From Mesorhizobium caraganae (GTDB lineage: Bacteria > Pseudomonadota > Alphaproteobacteria > Rhizobiales > Rhizobiaceae), in assembly GCF_016836705.1 (NCBI RefSeq), contig NZ_JAFCGY010000041.1, positions 1-40,250 of the forward strand: a stretch of DNA of 40,250 nt, written 5' to 3'. Shown piece by piece: positions 31,574-38,998 of the stretch. The position numbers and the translations under genes were made by a program. Each line of letters starts with the position of its first letter. The first letter of the stretch is position 1. Under the pieces are notes generated by a model. That model had not been told where the DNA came from and searched no databases. It worked only from the letters and a program-made list of their open reading frames with translations.

Positions 31574-31753
31574 CTAAGAGGCCGACCGCTGTTGTCTGTC
31601 GCGGCAGTTGAGAAGGTTGACCAGATCGTCGGCTTCGTCGATGGACATGTCGATCAAAGGGACGCCTACCTCGACAACCGGCTGCCCGGTGAACACGTCG
31701 ATGATGTCCCACGAGCCTTCGGGCGTCTTCTCAATGTCGTATCGTCGGGTCAT
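31574..31753 (-). CDS. small hypothetical protein (59 residues)
   Basis: The frame reads MTRRYDIEKTPEGSWDIIDV, then FTGQPVVEVGVPLIDMSIDE, then ADDLVNLLNCRDRQQR. It has an orderly beta-beta-alpha look (an aromatic strand, PxxVE strand, an acidic helix) and good third-position composition, unlike overlapping frames. It lies 150 bases upstream of the DUF982 pair on the same strand. The ribosome site is weak. Function unknown. Confidence 0.55.
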   Translation of the reverse strand: MTRRYDIEKTPEGSWDIIDVFTGQPVVEVGVPLIDMSIDEADDLVNLLNCRDRQQRSAS

Positions 31754-31865
31754 GGGTGATTTCGAGAGCAGGATTTAGTGCGGTAGCCGCTAAACGTTCG
31801 AGTTTGGGACTGGCGCTGCTGGCCTGAGCTAAGTAGTGAACTAAGAGGGCTCGGCATTGTCGGGG

Positions 31866-31885
31866 CGACTTCCTTTTTGAAGTCG
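31866..31885. other. 7-bp stem-loop (CGACTTC / GAAGTCG)
   Basis: CGACTTC-CTTTTT-GAAGTCG lies downstream of the nadC remnant when read on the minus strand. It lacks a T-run outside the stem and is not convincing as a terminator. Confidence 0.25.
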
Positions 31886-31934
31886 ACAGATGATCTACCA
31901 ACATGAACTACTCTCCTCCCAGCAACTATGTGTG

Positions 31935-32215
31935 TCTAGCCCGATAGCGAGAAATCGGCACCCTTTGTATGCTCCATCCGACCGAGGTGAGGTCGACCCC
32001 GGTCGCGGCAATCGCGGGCGCTGTCTTGGGTGTTACATGCCAGGAGGCCACGTTTACCGCGCAGTCGCCGACCATCGCCACCCACCAGCTCTTCGATCGA
32101 CAGGTTGTCCAGGAGACCCGCGTCGACGCCGGTGCCAACGCGCTGTCCAGGTGTTCCGGCGTGTCGACCTCGATCTTGACCAATCTGTCCACGCAATAGC
32201 CGCCCGCGGTCCATA
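31935..32215 (-). pseudogene. nadC: nadC (quinolinate phosphoribosyltransferase), 3' remnant
   Basis: Minus-strand segments follow the NadC C-terminal order: LVKIEVDTPEHLDSAL, then in a second frame GVDAGLLDNLSIEELVG (intact NadC has GADxxLLDNMS), then back in the first frame VASWHVTPKTAPAIAATGVD and LTSVGW (normally EASGGVTLETxxxIAxTGVDxISVG). Two frame changes and loss of the N-terminal half make it inactive. Mesorhizobium symbiosis islands can carry nad genes giving nicotinate independence; this looks like a leftover of such a gene. Confidence 0.75.
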
Positions 32216-32251
32216 GGTATATTGGTCCTTGGAAATAATGGAAACGGTTCC

Positions 32252-33175
32252 CTACTCCTCTTCGCCAATTGGGCGTACTTGAATGGAGATGGCACCGCGC
32301 TCAGGCACGGATGTGATCAACGCACCGACAATGATGGCCAACGCCGCGAGCATTCCTGGACCCGTCAGCCATTCGCCGAAGAACACGGCCGCGAAGAGGG
32401 CGGAAAAGAATGGCTCACTCGATTCGATGACCTGCGTCTTGTAAGCCTCGATATGCTGAAGGGCGAGGATTGTGCAGTAGAAGCCGCAGAACGAGGGGAT
32501 AATCCCGAGCGCTAACAAAGCTGGAAAGGTGTTCACTGACGGGATTGGCGCGCCGCTCCAGGCGTAGGGAACGGCGAGCATGGCAAAGCCATAAGCCAGG
32601 AACCACCAGAAAGTTTCTAGGGACGAGCGAAGCTTGAAGAACTTCCAAGCGAAAATAAAGCTGGCATAGCCTAGCCCTGCGACAAGGGCGAGGCTAATGC
32701 CGATAATGCTTCCAGCCATCATGCCGTCGCCGGCAATCAGGAAGTAGCCTCCAAGGAAAACCATGGTCATGGCGAACGCCTTTCGCGTGGTCACCCTTTC
32801 CTTAAGTATGAGGATGTCGAGCGCGATTGCACCAAGGCCGCCAGTAAAAACAAGGATGGCAACAAGTGGGATCGGCGCGTAGGCGAAAGCATGGGTTTCG
32901 AAATGATAAAGCGTGAAGATGCCAAGCGTAGAGCAGACGGCGATCTTCCACGATCCCGTGAAGGCGGCGAGGAGTCGAGCCAATGCCCCAGACCTCAAGA
33001 GGATGACGATCGAGAGTAGCGAAAGCGCGATGCCGCAACGCCAGAATGCGACCGCAGTGGGGTCGAGCCCTTCATTAAAGGCGGACCGGGAAAGCACCCC
33101 GACGGTTCCATTGGATAGAGCTGCGAGAAAGGCGAAACCGGCCCCCAGGATCGACGACAAATAAGCATTCTTCAT
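32252..33175 (-). CDS. EamA/DMT-family transporter, last gene of the amino-acid operon
   Basis: A 307-residue inner-membrane protein with about ten membrane helices in two EamA repeats (for example AVAFWRCGIALSLLSIVILL and the second-repeat IESSEPFFSALFAAVFFGEW). DMT transporters of this type often export amino acids or small metabolites, so it may export the operon product (inference). The ATG at 33175 overlaps the stop of the amidotransferase-like gene (ATGA), showing translational coupling. The longer frame to 33268 overlaps that gene and is unlikely. Confidence 0.88.
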   Translation of the reverse strand: MKNAYLSSILGAGFAFLAALSNGTVGVLSRSAFNEGLDPTAVAFWRCGIALSLLSIVILLRSGALARLLAAFTGSWKIAVCSTLGIFTLYHFETHAFAYAPIPLVAILVFTGGLGAIALDILILKERVTTRKAFAMTMVFLGGYFLIAGDGMMAGSIIGISLALVAGLGYASFIFAWKFFKLRSSLETFWWFLAYGFAMLAVPYAWSGAPIPSVNTFPALLALGIIPSFCGFYCTILALQHIEAYKTQVIESSEPFFSALFAAVFFGEWLTGPGMLAALAIIVGALITSVPERGAISIQVRPIGEEE

Positions 33176-34002
33176 GGCTTTGACTTCATTGCTAGCATGT
33201 GGGAGCGGCAGGCTTCGCCGAATGCACGGAAGATTTCGACGCTGAGTGGATCCTCTGCGTGAAACCATTCAGGATGCCATTGCACGGCGGCGGCAAACGT
33301 TGCCGCGCCCTTTACGGAGACAGCTTCGATGACGCCGTCCATGCATCGCGCATCGACCTCAAGGCCATCAGCCAAACGCGCGACCCCCTGCCGATGCAGC
33401 GTGTTGACCAGGACCGGTTTCTTTTGCGAGCGACGGATACACTGGGCAATGTAGCCGCGGCCTTCGGCTAGAATTGCATGCGAGCAGGCGTATTGAAGGT
33501 CGCGCGGGAGTGTGAGGTCTTCCACATGGGTGATCCGACCTTCACCTTCCGAAAGGTCACTTGAGAGGGTACCGCCAAGCGCGACGTTGAGTTCCTGCAA
33601 CCCGCGGCAGATTCCCAACAGCGGAATGCTGGACGACAGAGCAATCTTGATCGCAGCAATACTTGTCCGGTCCCGGTCGAGATCGAGCGTCTCTGGACAA
33701 GCTTCTGGCCCCCCATAAAGTGAGGGCGAGACATTCGACTCCGCCCCGGTCAGGAGCACCCCGTTGAGGACCGAAAAGCAGGCCTGCAAACTCTCTTCCT
33801 CAAGTCCGGCCGGGATTACGAGCGGCAAAACACGCGCGGTCGAACGCAAGGCTTCGAGATAACGGATGCGCACCGTCTCATAGCCGACGCTGTCGATCGT
33901 CCGGCGGTCGCAAACAACGCCAACGATCGCCGGGCTGCCGTCTGCAATCGCGGTCAAATCAGGCGCCCCCAATGGCTTGCCCGATATCGGCGATGATATC
34001 AT
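33172..34002 (-). CDS. class-I glutamine amidotransferase-like hydrolase (peptidase C26, PuuD-like)
   Basis: A 276-residue gamma-glutamyl hydrolase-type protein. Seen: GVLLTGAESNVSPSLYGG, the nucleophile elbow LLGICRGLQELNVALGG with the catalytic Cys, VNTLHRQGV and VQWHPEW with the catalytic His and Glu of the GATase1 triad. PuuD removes the gamma-glutamyl group from gamma-glutamyl-GABA in amine metabolism. Here it could remove a gamma-glutamyl protecting group from an amine or amino-acid intermediate (inference). ATG 34002 overlaps the upstream gene by 44 bases; TTG 33957, just after that gene's stop, is an alternative start. It is the fourth of five coupled genes. Confidence 0.85.
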   Translation of the reverse strand: MISSPISGKPLGAPDLTAIADGSPAIVGVVCDRRTIDSVGYETVRIRYLEALRSTARVLPLVIPAGLEEESLQACFSVLNGVLLTGAESNVSPSLYGGPEACPETLDLDRDRTSIAAIKIALSSSIPLLGICRGLQELNVALGGTLSSDLSEGEGRITHVEDLTLPRDLQYACSHAILAEGRGYIAQCIRRSQKKPVLVNTLHRQGVARLADGLEVDARCMDGVIEAVSVKGAATFAAAVQWHPEWFHAEDPLSVEIFRAFGEACRSHMLAMKSKP

Positions 34003-35323
34003 CGATATGCTCAAGTCCCACGGAGATGCGGATTGTTCCATCGCAAACCCCGGCAGCAAGGCGCGCCTCGCGGGGAACCGAAGCATGAGTCGTCGAGGCT
34101 GGATGCGTGGCGAGCGTTCTCGCGTCGCCAATATTTGAGACGTGGTAGGCAAGTCGCAGGCGCTCGATAAAACGCCCCCCGGCCTCAATGCCTCCAGCGA
34201 TATCGAAAACGATCATGGGGCCGCCATGATCGCCCATGTTCTGCACGGCGCGATGCCGATCAACGGTTCCGCCAAAAGCCGGATAGGTCACGTCGACAAC
34301 ACCAGGATGCGCCTTGAGATAGTCGGCCAGCTGCCGGGCATTTGAGCAATGTCGTGGCATTCGCAAAGGCAGCGTTTCCAAGCCTTGGATGCAGAGAAAA
34401 GATGCGAACGGGGACGGGCAGGGTCCAAAGTCGCGCATGAGCGTGTTGCGCATCTTGAGCAGAAAGGGGCTGGCCCCATAGGGGCCGGGCAGACCGCGCG
34501 CAGCATCCAGCCAGAGTATGTTGCCATGGGAGATATCAGGACGCGTCATCAACGGAAATCGTTCGGGGTAAGCAGCCCAGTCGAAGGTGCCGCCGTCGAC
34601 GATAATGCCGCCAATCGTGGTGCCGTGGCCGCAAATGTATTTGGAAGTGGACTGCACGGTTACATGGGCGCCAAGCTTGAGAGGGCGTGAAATGAGGGGG
34701 GTCAACGTGTTGTCGATGATCAGCGGAATTCCGACTTCATGCGCGATCGCCCCCACTTCAACGATCGGGAAAGGGCTGAGCTTCGGATTGGGAAGCCCTT
34801 CCGCAAACCAACAGCGCGTGCGGTGGTCCGAGGCTTCGCGGAAGCGCTCGGGATCGCTCGGATCGACGAAGCGCGTTTCGATCCCGAGCCGCTGAAACGT
34901 GCTGGCGAGCAGATTGATTGTCCCGCCATACAGGTGCGCGGAGCTCACGATATTGTCCCCGCAAACGGCAATGTTCAGGATCGCAAGCATAATCGCGGCC
35001 TGTCCTGAGGACGTTGCCAAGGCGGCGACGCCGCCCTCCAGAGCCGCAACGCGTTGCTCGAAGATATCCGTCGTCGGGTTCATCAACCGCGAATAGGTGC
35101 GTCCCTCGCGGCGTAGATCGAAGACGTCCGATGCATGGTCAATGGATTCGAATGCATAGGCGTTCGAGAGATAGATCGGAACGGTCGTCGCCAGGGTCGC
35201 CGGATCACAGCGATAGCTCCCATGCAGAACTGTCGTTTCCGCATGAAGGGCCGGCGTTGGTTCCAATTGTGTTGCTGGGCCATTTTTCTGGAGTTTGGTC
35301 ACCTTCGAGTTCTCCGGAGACAC
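33959..35323 (-). CDS. O-acetylhomoserine sulfhydrylase-like PLP enzyme (gamma-replacement)
   Basis: A 454-residue Cys/Met-metabolism PLP enzyme. Motifs: TVPIYLSNAYAFES, TYSRLMNPTTDIFEQRVAAL, SSGQAAIMLAIL, SAHLYGGTINLL, IDNTLTPLISRPLKLGAHV, and the PLP lysine at about residue 228 (VQSTSKYICGHGTTIGG). It matches O-acetylhomoserine aminocarboxypropyltransferases more than cystathionine synthases. The substrate-pocket segment reads FAEGLPNPKL where MetY enzymes usually have FAETIGNPxL, hinting at a different nucleophile. In rhizobitoxine synthesis a homologous domain joins O-acetylhomoserine to an amino alcohol; a similar role is proposed here from the neighbours. It starts at GTG 35323. Confidence 0.85.
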   Translation of the reverse strand: MSPENSKVTKLQKNGPATQLEPTPALHAETTVLHGSYRCDPATLATTVPIYLSNAYAFESIDHASDVFDLRREGRTYSRLMNPTTDIFEQRVAALEGGVAALATSSGQAAIMLAILNIAVCGDNIVSSAHLYGGTINLLASTFQRLGIETRFVDPSDPERFREASDHRTRCWFAEGLPNPKLSPFPIVEVGAIAHEVGIPLIIDNTLTPLISRPLKLGAHVTVQSTSKYICGHGTTIGGIIVDGGTFDWAAYPERFPLMTRPDISHGNILWLDAARGLPGPYGASPFLLKMRNTLMRDFGPCPSPFASFLCIQGLETLPLRMPRHCSNARQLADYLKAHPGVVDVTYPAFGGTVDRHRAVQNMGDHGGPMIVFDIAGGIEAGGRFIERLRLAYHVSNIGDARTLATHPASTTHASVPREARLAAGVCDGTIRISVGLEHIDDIIADIGQAIGGA

Positions 35324-35344
35324 ATTGTTCTCGATGGGTAGCGT

Positions 35345-36430
35345 TCAGGCCCACAATCCCGCGCTTGCGGCGAAGCGCTTCCGGTTCTGGTCGCGGATCA
35401 GCTTCAGGATCGAAGGCTCGCCATTTGGGCCAGACTGGAAGATACCGCCCGCTTCGCAACAGTGCGCCGCATAGACAGGGTCCCTCATGCGGATGGCATG
35501 TGCTTCGGGCAAGCGCCAGAGCGGGGTCGCTGGATCGAGATGATGATCGAGATGATAGTTGTCGCCGTTGATCGCGGTCAGCCACTTCTCGAGATGACGG
35601 CTGCGGCGATTCCGGGTCATTTCCAGGTCCACGGTTCGGCTGTCAATGGAGCTGCAATGCTCAGACATCTCGATGAACCAGCCGATGATGTGAAACGAGG
35701 TGAGGTAGGGAACAACCCAGAGAAGGACAAATTCCTGGAAGTGGCCGTAGGCCAGAGCGACCGTTACGACACAAGCCCAGAACGCGTAAAAGCCCCAGCG
35801 ATCGAACACATAACCCCATGTCTCTTCGCGCTTCACCCGCGTTGAGCTCTCCTTGCGAGAGAGGGTGTCTAGGATCATCTGGTATCTGTTGCGGATCAGA
35901 TACTTCAGATAGGCGTAGGTCTTCGATCCAAGCAGGGGCAAGATGATGATCTTCCAAACGAAAGAGCGATCCGTTTGGGGTGTGAAGACACCTTCCGCGA
36001 TGAAAAACCCCAGGTCAGGGTCGGCATCGGCTCTGCCGAGGTAGGGGTGATGGCTGTGGACGTGGGACTGCTTGTAGGCGTAGTGGCGTTGAAACAGGGG
36101 CCAAGCCGTCAGCAGCGTGCCGAGCAGGAAGTTCAGCACACGATTCTTTGTCAGCACACCGTGCGCACAATCGTGCAAAATGGTGGAGATGCCTCGCTGA
36201 CGCGCTCCGATGACTATCACAGCCAGGAGATAGAACCACCAGCTTACTCCAATGACCAGCCACGCGAGGGCGGCAATCACCGCATAGTCCTTTGTGATGT
36301 AAAGAGGGCCATGCCAATTGTCAGTCCCAAGTGCCTTGATTTCATGAGTGATGGATCGATCGAAGCGGTAGTGGATGTAGCGCCTTGGTGCTTCGATGCC
36401 GTGATACTGGGGCTGTACATGAGCGTTCAT
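35345..36430 (-). CDS. membrane di-iron desaturase (fatty acid desaturase superfamily, RtxC-like)
   Basis: A 361-residue integral membrane oxygenase. Three histidine boxes are present: HDCAHG (about 86), HVHSHH (about 123) and HLDHH (about 293), plus EH at about 257, with hydrophobic hairpins between. AAGGTG lies upstream of ATG 36430, and the ATG overlaps the decarboxylase stop (ATGA). The superfamily includes RtxC, which introduces the enol-ether double bond of rhizobitoxine. Being next to an O-acetylhomoserine-type enzyme rather than lipid genes favours an amino-acid substrate over a lipid (inference). Confidence 0.87.
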   Translation of the reverse strand: MNAHVQPQYHGIEAPRRYIHYRFDRSITHEIKALGTDNWHGPLYITKDYAVIAALAWLVIGVSWWFYLLAVIVIGARQRGISTILHDCAHGVLTKNRVLNFLLGTLLTAWPLFQRHYAYKQSHVHSHHPYLGRADADPDLGFFIAEGVFTPQTDRSFVWKIIILPLLGSKTYAYLKYLIRNRYQMILDTLSRKESSTRVKREETWGYVFDRWGFYAFWACVVTVALAYGHFQEFVLLWVVPYLTSFHIIGWFIEMSEHCSSIDSRTVDLEMTRNRRSRHLEKWLTAINGDNYHLDHHLDPATPLWRLPEAHAIRMRDPVYAAHCCEAGGIFQSGPNGEPSILKLIRDQNRKRFAASAGLWA

Positions 36431-37620
36431 GAAAACACCTTTTGCCGAGAATTGCAGGGCCACTCGGCGGTATAGTCGCCGACGAAGCGGTCAATGAGAT
36501 CAGCTTTGACGTTTGGCATGACAATCGCATGGGCGCAGTTGCCATGACATGCGAGCTGGTATTCGTTAACGAGCCTCTCGGACGGTTTCGGAAACACAAC
36601 CGTCAAGGAGCACGGATTGAGCAATACCGGGACACTGGCTGAGCGTAGTGCTCCCGCAAAGCCATCCGCACGCTCGATGCAGGTTCGGGCATTATGACGG
36701 AAACCGGCGATACCGAGGCGCGTCAGCCGGTTCCATATCGCGAGAACGGCGTGGCCATTTCGCGATCCCATCAAGGTCGTATCATCAGAGCGCAAGTAGC
36801 TCACGGTGGAGGCGACGCGACGGACATGTTCGCGTCGGACTATGAGGACGCCGCAAGGCATCGGCGTGCCGATCATCTTGTGGCCAGAGGTTGATATACT
36901 GTCGACCCCGTGCCGGAAGGAGGGACGGATACCACTCGACAAGTCATCGACGAAGGGAAGGACCATTGCATTCAGCGCGCCATCGACGTGGACAAAGCGC
37001 CGAACCGGATCGATCCCGACTTGGTCCAGAACGCTGATGCAGGACGCGATATCATCGTGCGCCCCTTTCATGGTCGTTCCACAGGTCAATGCGAGAATGA
37101 TGCAGCGATGGCGATTTGCCTGGACAACCTCCCGCAGAGCATCCGGACAGATGGCGCCGGTATGGTCGACCTCGCACGTCAAAGCCTCGATCCGAAGGAT
37201 TTTGGCCGCCTTTGGGACCGAATAATGCGCCTCTGTGGAGTGTATCAGAACCGGATTACCAAGAGTCTCTCGCGCAAGATATATGGCCCACAGATTGCCC
37301 TCGGTTCCGCTCGCGCCCACAGCTCCCCAGTATTCTTCTGGATCGGCACATTCCCAGACCCGAGCGAACCAGCCGACCACTTCGCGCTCTACGCCACAGA
37401 CCTCAGTCGCATAGTGTGAACCGACATATGGATCGCCCAAGTTATTGATAAGAAATTTGCCAAACTGATGGATTGGCCAGGCATCAAAGTCGAGATTGAA
37501 CGGGTATCCCAAGTGTTTTGCGCGCCTATCGGCGAATTTATTGCCAAGCTTGTCCAGGGTCGCATTGATCACGGCCGTTTTGCTGAGACGAGCGTCCAGT
37601 ATATCGCACGTAAGCTTCAC
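36427..37620 (-). CDS. group II PLP amino-acid decarboxylase (histidine/serine decarboxylase-like)
   Basis: A 397-residue enzyme, first gene of the five-gene operon. It starts at GTG 37620 with GGAG upstream; an in-frame stop lies five codons further up. Diagnostic segments: GYPFNLDFDAWPIHQFGKFL, NNLGDPYVGSHYATEV, EYWGAVGASGTEGNL, STEAHYSVPKAAKILRI, PLP-contact HVDGA (Asp about 213), PLP lysine about 248 (STSGHKMIGTPMPCGV), and TTLMGSRNGHAV. This family contains bacterial histidine decarboxylases and plant serine decarboxylases, so the product could be histamine or ethanolamine. The sequence alone does not decide; the neighbours (see findings) favour a route using an amino alcohol. Confidence 0.88.
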   Translation of the reverse strand: MKLTCDILDARLSKTAVINATLDKLGNKFADRRAKHLGYPFNLDFDAWPIHQFGKFLINNLGDPYVGSHYATEVCGVEREVVGWFARVWECADPEEYWGAVGASGTEGNLWAIYLARETLGNPVLIHSTEAHYSVPKAAKILRIEALTCEVDHTGAICPDALREVVQANRHRCIILALTCGTTMKGAHDDIASCISVLDQVGIDPVRRFVHVDGALNAMVLPFVDDLSSGIRPSFRHGVDSISTSGHKMIGTPMPCGVLIVRREHVRRVASTVSYLRSDDTTLMGSRNGHAVLAIWNRLTRLGIAGFRHNARTCIERADGFAGALRSASVPVLLNPCSLTVVFPKPSERLVNEYQLACHGNCAHAIVMPNVKADLIDRFVGDYTAEWPCNSRQKVFS

Positions 37621-37835
37621 GCATATGCTCCGCTATAGCCGCCCAGGAGAACGGCAGGTAAGGGTGACTCAAGACCCGCTCCAATCAGCCCGCCGCCACC
37701 CCACCTCCGGCACGGCGTCACTGATCCGGCAGGCCAGGCGATGACTTCGGCGAGATAGCCGTCCACGGCCGTTTGGGCGGTCGGTGCGCCGGGAACGACG
37801 GGATTGTCACCACGACAAGAATATCGGTTCGGCAA
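37617..37835 (-). other. possible 3' remnant of an upstream gene coupled to the decarboxylase
   Basis: A 72-codon minus-strand frame ends LPAVLLGGYSGAYA, and its TGA overlaps the decarboxylase GTG (GTGA). The coupling-like overlap suggests it was the end of an upstream operon gene; the family is not recognised. It may also be chance. Confidence 0.3.
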
Positions 37836-38632
37836 CTCCTGACGCCTCGCGACGAGGAAGCCTCAAAAATCGTGCCGACATCGCAGAAAGAGTCGCAAAA
37901 AGAGCGTTGTCCATATTACTCAATGGCTTAACAAGGCGCAGCACGCCGAACAGTCCCGCGTCGCGGAACCGACAAAGCGACCGCAATGTCGGTTGTCAGA
38001 CGTTGTCCTGGAAATTCTGGACAGGTGCTTATTAACAGAGGCGAGCCGAGGCATCGGTTTCGAGCAGCCGTTGCGGCACGGTCTTCCAGCCGGTCAAGGG
38101 GCGTTCCAGACCCACCTTGACCGTGCACAGCACCCCGTCCATTTCGACAATTGCGGGCACCCTCGGCAAGCGCGAACGCTGTTGGTTCCGCGCCAAGAAC
38201 GCGATCTCGCCTGCCGCCTCCGTGGGGTGTTTATCGCAAACCTGCTTGTGTCCGAAGCTGAACAAGAATGTCGCCAGCCCGAACCAAAAGGTCGCCAAGG
38301 CCGGGTCACCGCCTACCGAGCAAGCTGTGAACGCAAACAGAGCGCCGAGTCGGCACGCAACTTGCTTCGATGATTTGGACGCGCGCGATCGGCCTCGCCG
38401 TCGTTACGCTCGGCGGCGAGGCACACGGCCGCAAGACAGCGTAGACCATTCGGTCGGCATCACCCGGATGCCTTCCCTGTCGGCGCAGGCGGCGCCGCCG
38501 ACGGCCAGCGCCGCAAAGCCGCCCATGGTGAGCATCCCTGCATCCGTTTGCGTGTGATCATAGGGTCTTGCGCTTAACGGAGCGCCGTTTGGCGCATGTC
38601 CGAGTAGCGGACATACTCTAACTTACACCAAA
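37836..38632. other. long stretch without a recognisable gene
   Basis: Frames are open on both strands for 60-145 codons, including a minus-strand one at 38032-38298 with TEAAGEIAFLARNQQRSRLP, but none matches a family I know and stops interrupt all of them. It probably consists of gene relics between the operon and the mobilisation genes. Confidence 0.4.
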
Positions 38633-38674
38633 CCTAAGACGACGCCCATCTCCCTTCGGCTTACCGATGCGGAA

Positions 38675-38998
38675 ATGGAAAAGCTGAAGCTCGCGATAGG
38701 CAACGGAAATGTCAGTGCACATATTCGCGAACGACTTTTTGGCGAGGGAGGTAGAAAACACCATCAGCGAATCCCAGTTGCCAGCGAAAGACAACTCGCG
38801 GCCATTCTGGCGGCGCTTGGCCAGTCAGAAGTTGCCTCCAGCCTTCGAGACATAGCGTACGCGGCAAAGATAGGCGCGCTGCCGCTCGATGAGGAGACAG
38901 GGAATGCGATCCGGTCCGCCGCGAGGGCATTGGTACGCCTCCGCTCGGAAATACTCTCGGCGCTCGGATTGGTGGAGGGATTGGAGAATGATCCTTAA
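38675..38998 (+). CDS. MobC-like relaxosome accessory protein
   Basis: A 107-residue protein overlapping the relaxase start by 11 bases, as mobC genes do. It begins within a ribbon-helix-helix pattern: the DNA codes for TTPISLRLTDAEMEKLKLAI with SAHIRERLF following, and the C-terminal half (ERQLAAILAALGQSEVASSL, ARALVRLRSEIL) is helical. The real start should precede ISLRL, but no ATG, GTG or TTG is in frame there back to about 38590. The N-terminus may therefore be damaged, or a rare start is used. It helps the relaxase bind oriT. Confidence 0.6.
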   Translation: MEKLKLAIGNGNVSAHIRERLFGEGGRKHHQRIPVASERQLAAILAALGQSEVASSLRDIAYAAKIGALPLDEETGNAIRSAARALVRLRSEILSALGLVEGLENDP

